Below, in pieces: positions 1 to 10,600 of a stretch of DNA of 64,000 nucleotides. Origin of the DNA: Onthophagus taurus (taxonomy: Eukaryota > Arthropoda > Insecta > Coleoptera > Scarabaeidae); NCBI RefSeq assembly GCF_036711975.1, contig NC_091976.1, forward strand, positions 25,854,001 through 25,918,000, written 5' to 3'. Each line of letters begins with the position of its first letter. Positions within the stretch are counted from its first letter, which is position 1. The position numbers and the translations under genes were made by a program. Under the pieces are notes generated by a model, which was not told the DNA's origin, ran no database searches, and saw only the letters and a list, made by a program, of their open reading frames with translations.

Positions 1-3000
1 GAATGTTTCCACCAACTTGGGGCGACATATTAGGACCAGGATTTTGCCTGGGGTTGGATTGCATCGATTTTTGTTGTTGAATCACTTTTCTTAAACGATC
101 AACGAAAGCGGCTTGATCGTTGGGAATAAAACCTAAATACGCCTGCTTTTCAGCTGTGTATAATAAAATTAAAACTTTTATGTCGCATGTGTTTAAGCTG
201 TTTGATGAACTCGTAAAATGAACGCAACCGGCCTAAAAATGTATTAAATAAGAATTGATTAAATATTAAGATTGGAATTTTACAAATCCTGAATTCATAA
301 CTTTTGTTAATGATTCTAAAGCATCACATTGTTGAGGATGGAACAAAACTGATTTTGAATTTTTTAAATAAGCCCCTCCAATCGTTCCTATAAGTTGTTT
401 TGGCATCAATTGCATCATCAATTTTGTGGGCCAACCATCCGCTTTCCTAAAATAAATTAACGTTATGATCAATTTTTTTTTCTTTTTTTAAATTTTTTAC
501 AATTCCGGTTCTCCATCTTTAGAATTCGAAGTAACCTGACAGGGAACTTGCTTAGTTTGTTTGGGATCGTTCAAATTGGGCGTCTTTAACTTCTCAATCC
601 ACTCAAGAACACCATGCCAAATCGTTTGCCTTTGGCGACCATTACTTAACTGTTGACTTTGTTGTCCGCTTTGAGCAACTTGAGCGGGTGAAGCACCAAC
701 AGGAGCATTTCCAGCCACGCTTTGAGCGGGACTTTGTTGCATTTGTCCCTGCGATTGATTCACCATATTTTGATTAATCCTAACTGGTTGTTGTTGTTGT
801 TGCGCCTGTTGCTGCTGAACCTGCTGCTGTTGAGCTTGCTGTTGTTGTTGTAATTGTTGCTGTTGGGCTTGTTGTTGAGCTTGTTGTTGTTGTTGTTGTT
901 GCATTGGGGAGTTACCACCAACTAATAAAATATAATCAACATTTAAATAATCTAAAAAAAATTTTATTATTACGTTGAAATTGGTTAACAGATCCTCCAG
1001 GCATTGAAGATGGTGGTTGAGTTAATTGAGCGATAAGGGCGCTTCCTTGAACTTGATTTGTATTTGGTTGAGTGTTTGGCATAAACGGTTGGCGTGGGGG
1101 CATAACCCATCTATTAGAAGGTTGTCTTTGTCCCATAGCTACACAAAAAATTGTGTTTATATAGAAATATCGTATTAAATAAAATAGAACCTTGTCCAGC
1201 TTGATGATAACTTGGAGGAGCCGGAAGTTGGGTATTTGCAAACTGGGGATTTGGAAATCTTTGCTGCCCAACCATCCCAACCATTGATGGGTTGTGACTC
1301 ATGCCGGAAAATAGAACATCTATTTAGAATTAAAAAAATTATTTAATTAAACATTAATTAATTTAATTTTTGATAGAATCCATGTTGCAGGACTTTTGAG
1401 TTACTCTTTCATTTCAAGTTAAGTTTCATGTAATAAATGTTACAAAGCGTTAAAACCCCGATATTCATTTAGAAACATCTGTATATAAACCAATACCATA
1501 TAACTCTATTACAACAACCACTAAGGACATTTTTTTAAGATATAACATTAATTTATCATATTCTAACAATGATTAAACACTGATTAAATTATGCTCTAAC
1601 TAATCCAACAAGAAAGAAAGATAATCAATCTCCAAAATAACTTAACCACAAAGTAGCTCCAACGAAACTCAACCATAAAGTAACAAAACTGGTCAGTTTA
1701 GGAACCCAATACAACTACACTATCTTCGAACTAATCCAACCCTTCCTCAAAACAAAAAAATCCAAGTCCAAAGCCAGCCCCAAAATAATCCAACTCATTA
1801 TAATATAAAGTTGACAAGTTGGACTGGATTGCTCTAACGAAACTCAGCCATAAAGTAACAAAACTGTTAAACATGTCACTTTGGGAAGCTAACACAACCA
1901 GAAGCTATTGCATCTTTGAACTAATCCAACCCAACCTCAAAACAACTCATTCCAACTCAATCCAGCATCCAAGCAATGCAACGTTACCCAAACCAGCCAC
2001 CTCAAGCCTACTGGAACCAAATCCACCAATAAAGCAATTCAATCCAAATTTATAGCAAACTAATCCAACCCTTAATTAGTCCCAAATATGCTACTTTGAG
2101 ACTAATCTCCAAGTAAGGCAATCCAACCAAAGCAACCCAATTTATCTTCAAATCCAGCTAATGCAGTTCTTAAGCAACTCAGCTCATTGTGATTCAAAGT
2201 TGGCAAGTGATTGGGTTGGGTCAATGAAATTCAACCATAAGTCAAGCTAAGCCAATTTTATATTAACCACACATAACCTCAGCAAATTAATATTAAGGAA
2301 ACTGATCAAAAATCATTGGTGCAAGTCCCAAGCCACTTTGGGCTACTTTAAGAACCCAACGCAACCAGAAACTAAGCTAATTATAAGAAGAAACCTAGTT
2401 TTAATAAAATTTAATCCTATTGCATAGCAAGCCAAGCTATATAGAATGTTTCAAAATCCAACTATAAAACGAGCAAATCCAAATCTAAAGCAAAATTAAC
2501 CATAAAGCGGCTCAACTTCAAATCAAGTTATTCTATTTTCAAAGGCACATCACCTCAAAGTAATCGAATTTTAAAGGAATTATAAGTTTTAAACTTGTAT
2601 ATTTCAAAGAAGACTTGAACGAAATATCAAGTGTGCTATATTTTTGGAAACGAAATTTTATGCTCTCGTCTTAATTAGCAAAAATATATAGGATGTTCCA
2701 TTTAAAAAAATCATTTTTATGGCAATAACTGCTAAAATATTGCTTTGAGGGAAAGCTAACTTATTCCATCGGATTCTACCTAAAAAGTTGCTTTGGAAAT
2801 GTTTTCACAGAAAAGAAGATTTATCAATAAGAAAAAAGTTATGACGACTTTTCGAAAATGCACTTTTGAAAATATCCTGTATCTCTGAAACCGTAAGAGA
2901 TATCGATATGCGGTTTTCGCCATTAAGTTTCTTATAAAAATCGAGCCTCAGACACTGATATAATTTTTCCTGTATCTCTTATAGAAATATGAGTTTCCCT

Positions 3001-5707
3001 TTAAAAGTGCCCAATTTGGCCCACCCTACATCCTAATTTCGTCTACACAAGAGAAATACAAATATATTTTGCCACATCTACCAATTACCACGACAAGGAG
3101 CTCAAATTTCTCGTAGAACATGACTTTTGATCAATGGGGATGTACAAATTGTAAGGTGGTATGATGTTTATGCACATACTTGCAATATAAATAATGAAAG
3201 TGGTGTATATTTGATTAATTTTAATAACTGTAATAGTATTTATATTGGGCAAGCCCGATATAAATTGGAAAACAGACTAATGGAACATAAAAACAAGAAT
3301 AATGGAAACAAATCACGGTGAAATTACCTTAAGTTGAATCACTAAGGGAGTAGAAGAAAACTTCGAGTTATGGAAAATTCGAGTCAGAGAAAAATTAGTA
3401 GAATTTCAAATCTAAAGAAAAAAATTAGAAATGTAAGTAGAAAATTAATCAAATTTTTTAAAGTAATCCGTAATTTTCTTTTGGCTTAAAGTGCATAACC
3501 GCTTTTTGTCGAAAAAATCTTCTATTAAATGTAAAGAATTATGAATATTATCTGGAACATTCTCTCTTCATAATATAAAGAAAAGTAAAATACTGCCAAC
3601 AGGTCTAAATACAGCATCTGGAACACTAAATACTGCTTTCTAAACACTAAAATTGCTTTGTGGAGACTAAATACTGCTTTCTGAAGACTAGATACTGCTG
3701 ACAGGTCTAAGTACTGCGAAAGAAAGATAAAATATTGTTGGAGAAAACATACATAAGGTTGGCAGAAGACTAGATACTGCTTCTAGAAGACTACATACTG
3801 CTTTCTGAAGACTATAATTGCTTTGTGGAGACTAAATACTGCTTTCTGAAGACTAGATACTGCTAACAGGTCTAAATACTACAAAAGAAAGATAAAATAT
3901 TTTGGAGAAAACATTAAAAAGGCGCTAGCGCCCCCTTTTAGGCGGCGCCCGGGTACAGTGCACCCCTTGCACCCCCGGTAGCGCCGCCTCTGGTAAAACT
4001 TATACATAAATGTAAAAAAAGCTTTAAGTTAGAGCTCTTAAAGGGATTCGAAATTAATATAAAAAAGATAATAAACACACTCAATGACCAAATAGATTTA
4101 AAATATACACCTCTATTTAAATAATTAAAGAATTTTTAGTTATTTGACTTAGATAGTTTTTTGTTTTCTTGAACTTGTTTTCCAACACGTGCCTTTCTTT
4201 TCAAGAGATATTTTGTGTTACATTCAATTTTTTTTAGTCGTTCTATTTCGTTAAGTGTATAATGTTTAGTTAAGTATTTAGCTTAAGTAATAGTTTCTTA
4301 TAAATATTCAAAGAAGTTTTAATATGTTGTTGATTTATGTTAATTTTTGAAAAGAAAGATTTGACCATAAGTAATTTTTTATAAATTATAGATTATTTTT
4401 TTTCTAAAAAAGTCCATAAGATAAATAAATATTTTCCAATTATATAGATTTGGCTAATAATGACCTAATGTAAAGGTCGAAACCAGTACTAAATTAATTT
4501 ATAAATAAAGCAGAAAACTTTTCTTATAATTAATACATTAATTAATTTACCCGAATTGTTTTGTTGCGTTCTATATGGTTGTCCTTGCCCAATATTTTGA
4601 ACACCAGGACCAGGCCCCATCATAGTTTGACTTGGTTGTGAACTAGCCACAGAAATTGGGCTATCTGTATCAATACGAGGACTTGGTAAAGAAGTCATAG
4701 CAACATTGGTAGCTCCCAAAGGATTTTGATTAGGATTTACTGGAACTTGTGGTGGGGTTAAAGGCCTTTCTTTAAGACTAAATCCTTTTAATAAAACTAA
4801 ATGTCTTGGATCTTTCGTGTAATTTTTTGATTGAGAAACTGTTAAGTCGCCCCCTGCTTTTTCAAAGAGCTTATATAAAACTGGAATTTTTCTCGGTGAT
4901 ATAATAGATAAATTAATATTTTTTTCATCAAGAATCAAGGCTAATTGTTCCGCAGTTTTTCCGCCATAAGATTGAGATTCCATTGCAGGCATTAAATAAG
5001 GAGGTGAATTACAAATTAAAAGACAGTGTCTTTGAACGTTCGCATTAGGATCTCTTTTTTGTTTTAACTCATCAAAACATTGTAAGGCTGTTGCTAAACC
5101 TTCTGAGATATGAGCATGAGATTCACCTTTACCACCTATTAACCTTAAAAATATCAAAAATAAATTTAAAATATTAATTAATCAAATTTTAACTTACTCC
5201 AAACGATCAAATGCATTTATAAACTTTGTTGCATTATTAAATGGACCAATTGTATCCGTCATTGGTTGGGGTAAACAATCAGCTGTTTGGTAAGTTACTA
5301 TCCCATATAATGAATTAGCATTATCAGAAATGTAACTTCCCTCATCGTTATTACCTTGGCTAAAATACCTACAACAAATTTGAAGTTATTTATACAAAAA
5401 AATATAACGAATTCAGTGTTATAAACGTATATGTGAAGAATCAGATGGAAATTGTTATCAAAATGAAGCAAGGTTACACTCTTTTAAGAGTACCTCAAAC
5501 CTATTCAATTATCCGTTCAAAAGTCATCATGTAATCATCGAAATAATCGTAATAAACGAAAATAATAACTTACTCAATACATGGTAGGATGTAATTAGTT
5601 TTTAAATCGTTAATATAAGCCCCATTAATCGCTGTACTTTCCACAACGAATATTATATCGGATTGTAAAGTTTGTACACCGTTCATATCGGAAGTACACA
5701 CCACCAT
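1..5707 (-). CDS. MED25: Mediator complex subunit 25 (partial, C-terminus off the left edge)
   Basis: Subunit of the Mediator coactivator, which links activators to RNA polymerase II in the nucleus. I read eight exons: 5574-5707, 5198-5368, 4551-5143, 1191-1319, 974-1138, 501-921, 284-446 and 1-232, all joining in frame (about 669 residues so far). The start at 5707 gives [11 protein letters not shown]. Exons 1-3 form the von Willebrand A domain ([32 protein letters not shown]) that anchors MED25 to Mediator. A proline/glutamine-rich linker follows, including a polyQ tract near 780-905. Then comes the ACID activator-binding domain ([56 protein letters not shown]). Exon 4 has a weak donor (GTTCTA), so that junction is less certain. 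A 3.2 kb intron (1320-4550) is full of repeats. The upstream neighbour is Tollip, head to head. The family assignment is firm; the exon ends are my reading. Confidence 0.93.
1600..2540. repeat. Degenerate A/C-rich tandem repeat in a MED25 intron
   Basis: Phrases such as AACCATAAAGTAACAAAACTG (near 1667 and 1843), ACTAATCCAACCC and GAACCCAA recur at roughly 175 bp spacing with heavy decay. The stretch is rich in CCAACC and CAAC on this strand. It looks like an old tandem array; unit boundaries cannot be set by eye. An ORF at 1819-2055 inside it is repeat sequence, not a gene. Nothing is seen at 1320-1600. Confidence 0.5.
2688..3032. mobile_element. Probable Tc1/mariner-type MITE
   Basis: About 345 bp without coding capacity. 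It opens with TATAGGATGTTCCATTT and closes with TTGGCCCACCCTACAT, decayed forms of the TACAGGGTG-type inverted ends common on insect Tc1/mariner-derived MITEs. The interior is AT-rich with no long ORF. The call rests on end similarity known for the family; no target duplication is clear. Confidence 0.45.
3130..3318 (+). mobile_element. Fragment of a Penelope-like retroelement endonuclease (GIY-YIG)
   Basis: A 64-codon reading contains [18 protein letters not shown], then RLMEHK. That spacing matches the GVY...YIGQ...R..EH core of the GIY-YIG nuclease found at the C-terminus of Penelope-like elements. Reverse transcriptase is absent, so this is a dead 3' scrap. A stand-alone host GIY-YIG gene is less likely, given the missing remainder and the surrounding repeats. 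Confidence 0.55.
3590..3920. repeat. Minisatellite, about 165-bp unit, two copies
   Basis: A block containing AATTGCTTTGTGGAGACTAA, TACTGCTTTCTGAAGACTA, ACAGGTCTAA and AAAGATAAAATATT occurs at about 3651 and again at 3816. Inside it, shorter CTGAAGACTAxATACTGCT phrases repeat about every 25-35 bp. The second copy runs straight into a GC-rich block. Confidence 0.7.
3921..3992. mobile_element. GC-rich transposon terminus, hAT-like
   Basis: A GC-rich island in AT-rich DNA. It starts with the perfect palindrome GGCGCTAGCGCC (3921-3932), continues with AGGCGGCGCCCGGG and ends with GGTAGCGCCGCCTCTG. Read on the minus strand, the end begins CAGAGGCGGCGCTACC, which resembles the CAG(A/G)GGCGG-type ends of some insect hAT elements. 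No partner terminus or transposase is visible. No gene or clear repeat is seen from 3993 to 4550. Confidence 0.4.
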
Positions 5708-6099
5708 TTTTTAGATTAGAAAAAACGATTTATTATTTATTTTATTTAAATCATTCTTATTAATTAATCGTATATTTCTTTACTTTTTAATAAATAAATT
5801 AACTTTTTGACACAATAGATATAACATAACCTCAAATGTCAAATTAAATCGTTTGAAGATAGCAACAAATGATAAACTTTTATATTTTATAATTATTAAT
5901 AAATTTTTTGTTGATCAGATTATTATTCGTTTTAAGCTTAAATCTTATCTTACATAGAAAGTAATAAATGAATGTAAAATCCCTATTAAAAAAATTATCA
6001 ATATTGACATTATTAAATGACAGATATCAGCTGTTCATTAAACGATACATGCATCATCATTAGAATTCATTTATAATTCACTAGTAAATCTTTTTAGAA
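5708..6099. promoter_or_regulatory. Shared intergenic region of the divergent MED25/Tollip pair
   Basis: Only 392 bp separate the two start codons, which face away from each other, so both core promoters and both 5' leaders must fit here unless upstream exons exist. The stretch is AT-rich; I see no convincing TATA box or initiator. A bidirectional promoter is an inference from geometry. Confidence 0.6.
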
Positions 6100-7128
6100 A
6101 TGGCTACTGCAGTAACTGATAAAGTAAAAGAACGCCGAAACAGAGTAAGTTTTAACCCCCTTTTTCAAAAAGGATTTATGACATTTTTTCACTGTTTAAT
6201 AGGTCTTTGTTGATACCTTACCTGATGATTTTTTGAGAATAACAGTGTCTGTTCAACAACAACAAGAAGCAGCAGACCGACAGGCTGCTCTTGCTTTACA
6301 TCAACAATATCTGAGCGCCCAACCTTGTCTTGCCAATATTTTGGGTAGATTAAACATTTGTGTAGCTCAGGCAAAACTTGCCAAAAATTATGGGGTGGTT
6401 CGTATGGATCCTTATGCTAGAATTCGAGTAGGACATTGCGTTTATGAGACTCACACTGATTTAAACGGAGGTAAAAATCCAAGATGGAATAAATTAGTAC
6501 AATGGTAAATCAATTTTTTAATGGTTAAAATTAAATTTCAAATGCTATAATTTATTTTAGTTTACTTCCACAAGGAGTTAATATGATATCCATTGAGATA
6601 TATGATGAGCGTTCATTTACAATGGATGAACTGGTTGCTTGGACCCAAATAAACATTCCTCAACAAGTTTTAACTGGTGAAACTCACGAAGAATGGTATC
6701 CATTGAGTGGTAAACAAGGTGAAGGAGTTGAAGGGATGATTAATTTAGTTTTAAGTTACTCTGTAAGGTTTTTAATAATTAATTTAAGTAAAAATTTAAT
6801 GAAACAATTTAGCCTCAGGCACCAATTCAACCTTTAATGTATACAAGTCCAAATTTATCTGCTGGAAGGCTTCAAACATTATCTGTGTATCCTGCACCAC
6901 CAACTGGTCAACCAGCTCCAGCACCAGTTCCAATTTTAAGCGAATCAGAATTAAAACAGGTTCAAAAATTATTTTTAATTAATTAATGAATATATAATTA
7001 AATAATTTTCTTTGTAGATTGAAGAAATGTTCCCTAACATTGACAAAGAGGTGATAAAATCGGTATTTGAAGCAAATCGGGGGAATAAAGATGGAACGAT
7101 TAATTCTTTATTGCAAATGTGTGAATAA
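6100..7128 (+). CDS. TOLLIP: Toll-interacting protein (Tollip)
   Basis: An adaptor that binds Toll/IL-1 receptor complexes, phosphoinositides and ubiquitin in endosomal sorting. Five exons: 6100-6144, 6203-6504, 6561-6762, 6813-6959 and 7018-7128, all in frame, about 268 residues (vertebrate Tollip is about 274). The start gives [18 protein letters not shown], the N-terminal Tom1-binding region. The C2 domain follows ([58 protein letters not shown]). After a proline-rich linker, the C-terminal CUE domain reads [19 protein letters not shown] to INSLLQMCE. The fourth exon could start at 6813 or, using a second AG, at 6819; both stay in frame. An AATAAA overlaps the stop codon, and ATTAAA lies at 7386-7391. 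The family call is secure. Confidence 0.96.
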
Positions 7129-7611
7129 AGATTAAAAAAAAATCATTAAAAAGACTTCTATTATAAAATATGCAAGATTCATTCACTTATTATGATAAAT
7201 TTGATGAAAAAGAGAATACTTAGTCATTAGATTTAAGTGAATTTAAGCTTTTTTTTTTGTTGTAGCCTATTATTTGCTTAAATGTTTTTTGGTAATGAAA
7301 TAACTGAAAAAATGTGCCAAAATTTTCTTTTTCAACTAGCTTTTTTTATATGGAAATAAGGGGAATATAAAAAAAATGCACTTTTATTAAAGTATTATTG
7401 CCATAATGTAATTCTTATTAAATTTATGTTATTTAAAAAAAATATAAATTGATATGCACCATCAAATTGTGTTTATTTTTAATGAAATCCCTCCTTATCT
7501 TTTATTTCATATTGCTTATTCAGATGCTATTACGTCAAATGAAGTTGAAAAAACAAAGAGAAATCGTTCAACTCTTGCCTAATTCATATCTACGCAGAAA
7601 AAGATCTTAAA
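7129..7611. other. Intergenic spacer between Tollip and the GM2-activator-like gene
   Basis: AT-rich 483 bp holding the presumed Tollip 3' UTR and the promoter of the next gene, same strand. A candidate poly(A) signal ATTAAA is at 7386-7391. I see no ORF or repeat of note. Confidence 0.5.
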
Positions 7612-10600
7612 ATGTTTCAAATAATTTTGTTAATATTGATGGTTGTTAGTTGTAGTAATTCTAATTATGTAGTAAGTTTTTTTTTCATTTTTAAAACGTT
7701 TAAAAAGAACTTTATTCGTGATTTTTTAGGGTACCGTGCAAATCAGAGATTTCGTTTTAAACAAATGTACCAACAGCGGAAACGATCCAATCTCAGTAAA
7801 CAATTTTACGATTGAATTCGGGAATCATTTAGTGCCTATTGTTAGTGGGACTTTTTCAACAAGTGTTGATTTAAATTCTCCAATAGAAGTAGGTTTAATT
7901 TTTTATTTATATCTTTTTGTAAGAATTTCGTGCAAAGCGCATGCTCCATTTTAATTAATTTGAGTACAAATACGCATGACGTAAGGTTTTAAACAAAGGT
8001 TTGTTAAGTATTGGTTATATACAGCGATATACAGTACGTTTACTCAACGGACCTTGGTTTTAAACAATCAAACGTGCATGTTACATTATATTACATAAAT
8101 TATACATATTTTGGCACCTATGTCTATGGCATGGAATACAATAATTAATCCGCTTAATCCGTAATGTCTCGCAGTATACTCCTGCCCCGACCCCTTTCGG
8201 CGTTTTTGATCCATCTGTGAACATATACAAATATCTTCCTGAACCAGAGAATTTTCGTTTTCGATCCAGGACTGCCGTTCGGATAATCTGGTATCGAGCA
8301 TTAATCAGTAGTGGTGATAACGTCAAATCTATGCGTTTTGAGCATATTGCTTAAACTTGTAAATGCTAGTTCTAGCCACTTTCTCTATATGCAAATGCAA
8401 AAGAGATAGACCAAGCAGAACATCCATTGCTAGAGTCTGCATTGTGCTTATCGTACCAAAGATTGCCAATCCAGCAGAAATCTGTCGGGCTTTTCTATAC
8501 TAGCCTGCTGCTCCGTATGTGATCATAGGTCTAACCTCAATCATAGAATCAATACAGTTTTTCGGGGAAAGACCCCAATTTGCATGTTAGTTTGGTTTTG
8601 ATCTATTTCAATTTTATTCTATATAGTCACCTTGATTTTGAACATCTAACCGAAATGACTTAAATTAATACTCTTTCACGATGTATTGTATGCCATAGCT
8701 GTAATTTGAAGACTGCATTATATCCACAAAGTGAATCGGCAACAACAGCTGTAGACAGAAAAGTCTATCTGCTGATTAAAAACCATCACTGAAGACTGTA
8801 GGTCATATCTTTAGACCTTATAGCCACAGTTTGTAAACCATATTTATAGACTGAAACCTGGAAGCTAGAGCTGCATATTGCTTGTTATAGCTATATATTG
8901 ATTACCATAATGTACATACAGACGAGAACAGCAAATAAAGAAGCATCTTTAGAAACATCAGGAAACAAATTCTCTTGGACGACATCGTTGGACTTGCTTT
9001 TGATGGTTGTAACATGATAACGGGGAAGTACAAGTTGATTTCGAGTCCTGTCTTGGTAGGACATCATACGCTTAATCTTTATAGGAACTAAACAAGAAAA
9101 AGAACTCCTAAATTTTATCCTAAAACTTAAACCATAACTTATGCTAAGTTGCAATAATGTTTTTGTGAAATCCTCAACTTCAACATGGTTACATAAACAT
9201 ACTTAAAGAATTATTATCATCAATTGGACCGCGTTATGCATCACTTGACTAAGCGACAAATGAATAATAAGGAATGTTACGTAAGGTTAGTTCTGTTTAC
9301 ATTAATTATAGCGTGAAGTTTTCTTTAGTAATTAGTAATGCCAATTATAGCGTGAAGTTTTCTTTTGAAATGCCAATTAAACCGTGAAGGAATGTTAAGT
9401 AAGGTTAGTTATGTTTACAAACATTAATTATAGCGTGAAGTTTTCTTTAGTAATTAGTAATGCCAATTATAGCGTGAAGTTTTCTTTTGAAATGCCAATT
9501 ACACCGTGAAGGAATGTTAAGTAAGGTTAGTTTTGTTTACAAACATTAATTATAGCGTGAAGTTTTCTTTTGAAATGCCAATTAAACCGTGAAGGAATGT
9601 TAGGTAAGGTTAGTTCTGTTTACAAACATTAATTATAGCGTGAAGTTTTCTTTAGTAATTGGTAATGCCAATCATAGCGTGAAGTTTTCTTTTGAACTGT
9701 CAATTAAACCGTGAAGGAATGTTACCTTAGGTTAGTTCTGTTTACAAACATTAATTAATGTTTGTACATACGTTCACAGGCGGTGCTGAAGATATTCCAG
9801 ACATGTTTCAGACACATTTGTAGCGAAATGTTTCAAATGAAATGTTTCTGCTACATATTTTAATGATATTTCATAAATATTTCTACTGAAATGTATTTGA
9901 TACATATCTTTAGATACGTTTCGTAAAAATCGTATCTGTCATGTTTCATTTAATTCACTGTACGTTAAAATTGAAATGTTTCACAGAGGCTTCTTGTTTA
10001 CTGGGATGTTGAGAAAAACGGGATTTTCGTTTTCATCTCTTTAAAAATATAAGACTTCTCAGAATAGACATTTTTATCACAGAACACTGATGATAGCTTT
10101 CACAAGCACAGAAGCCGCTTGGTCACTCGTTACGTTTTACGATTATACAGGTGTTTCTGTAAATCGTGACAATTTAATTAGTAAAACTAGAGACAAAATG
10201 ATGACGATTTGTGTAAAAATGATTGAAGAAAATAATCTAGAGTTTGATTTTGTACTTTTAAACTGGTTTTTATTTTATATAGAATTTAAGTCTAACCAGA
10301 TTCGGCTCTTGGCCATCTTCAGAGACTCTACAAATAGATTATCATCTATCATCTTATCCATCTTACAAACAAGTTTCTTAATATTTCTTTTTATTTTGTT
10401 AAAAACATCACGTATCAAAGTCGAAATCAGATTATTAGTTCCTAATTTACAAAATTAAAGTTTAAAAAGTAGTAAAATAAAATTAAGGACGGTGTCATAA
10501 GTTTACAGGTTGAAATTTAAGAACGCTCTTTTTTTCAAAAGAAATATTAAGACGATTTTTTTAATCAATGTGAAATGACCCAAAATCACTAGATTAACTT

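Noticed and set aside
497..904. Stand-alone polyglutamine protein
   Set aside because: It is an internal MED25 exon; donor and acceptor sites on both sides keep the frame.
3127..3321. Host GIY-YIG nuclease gene
   Set aside because: Only the core is present and it stops early amid repeats; a Penelope scrap explains it better.
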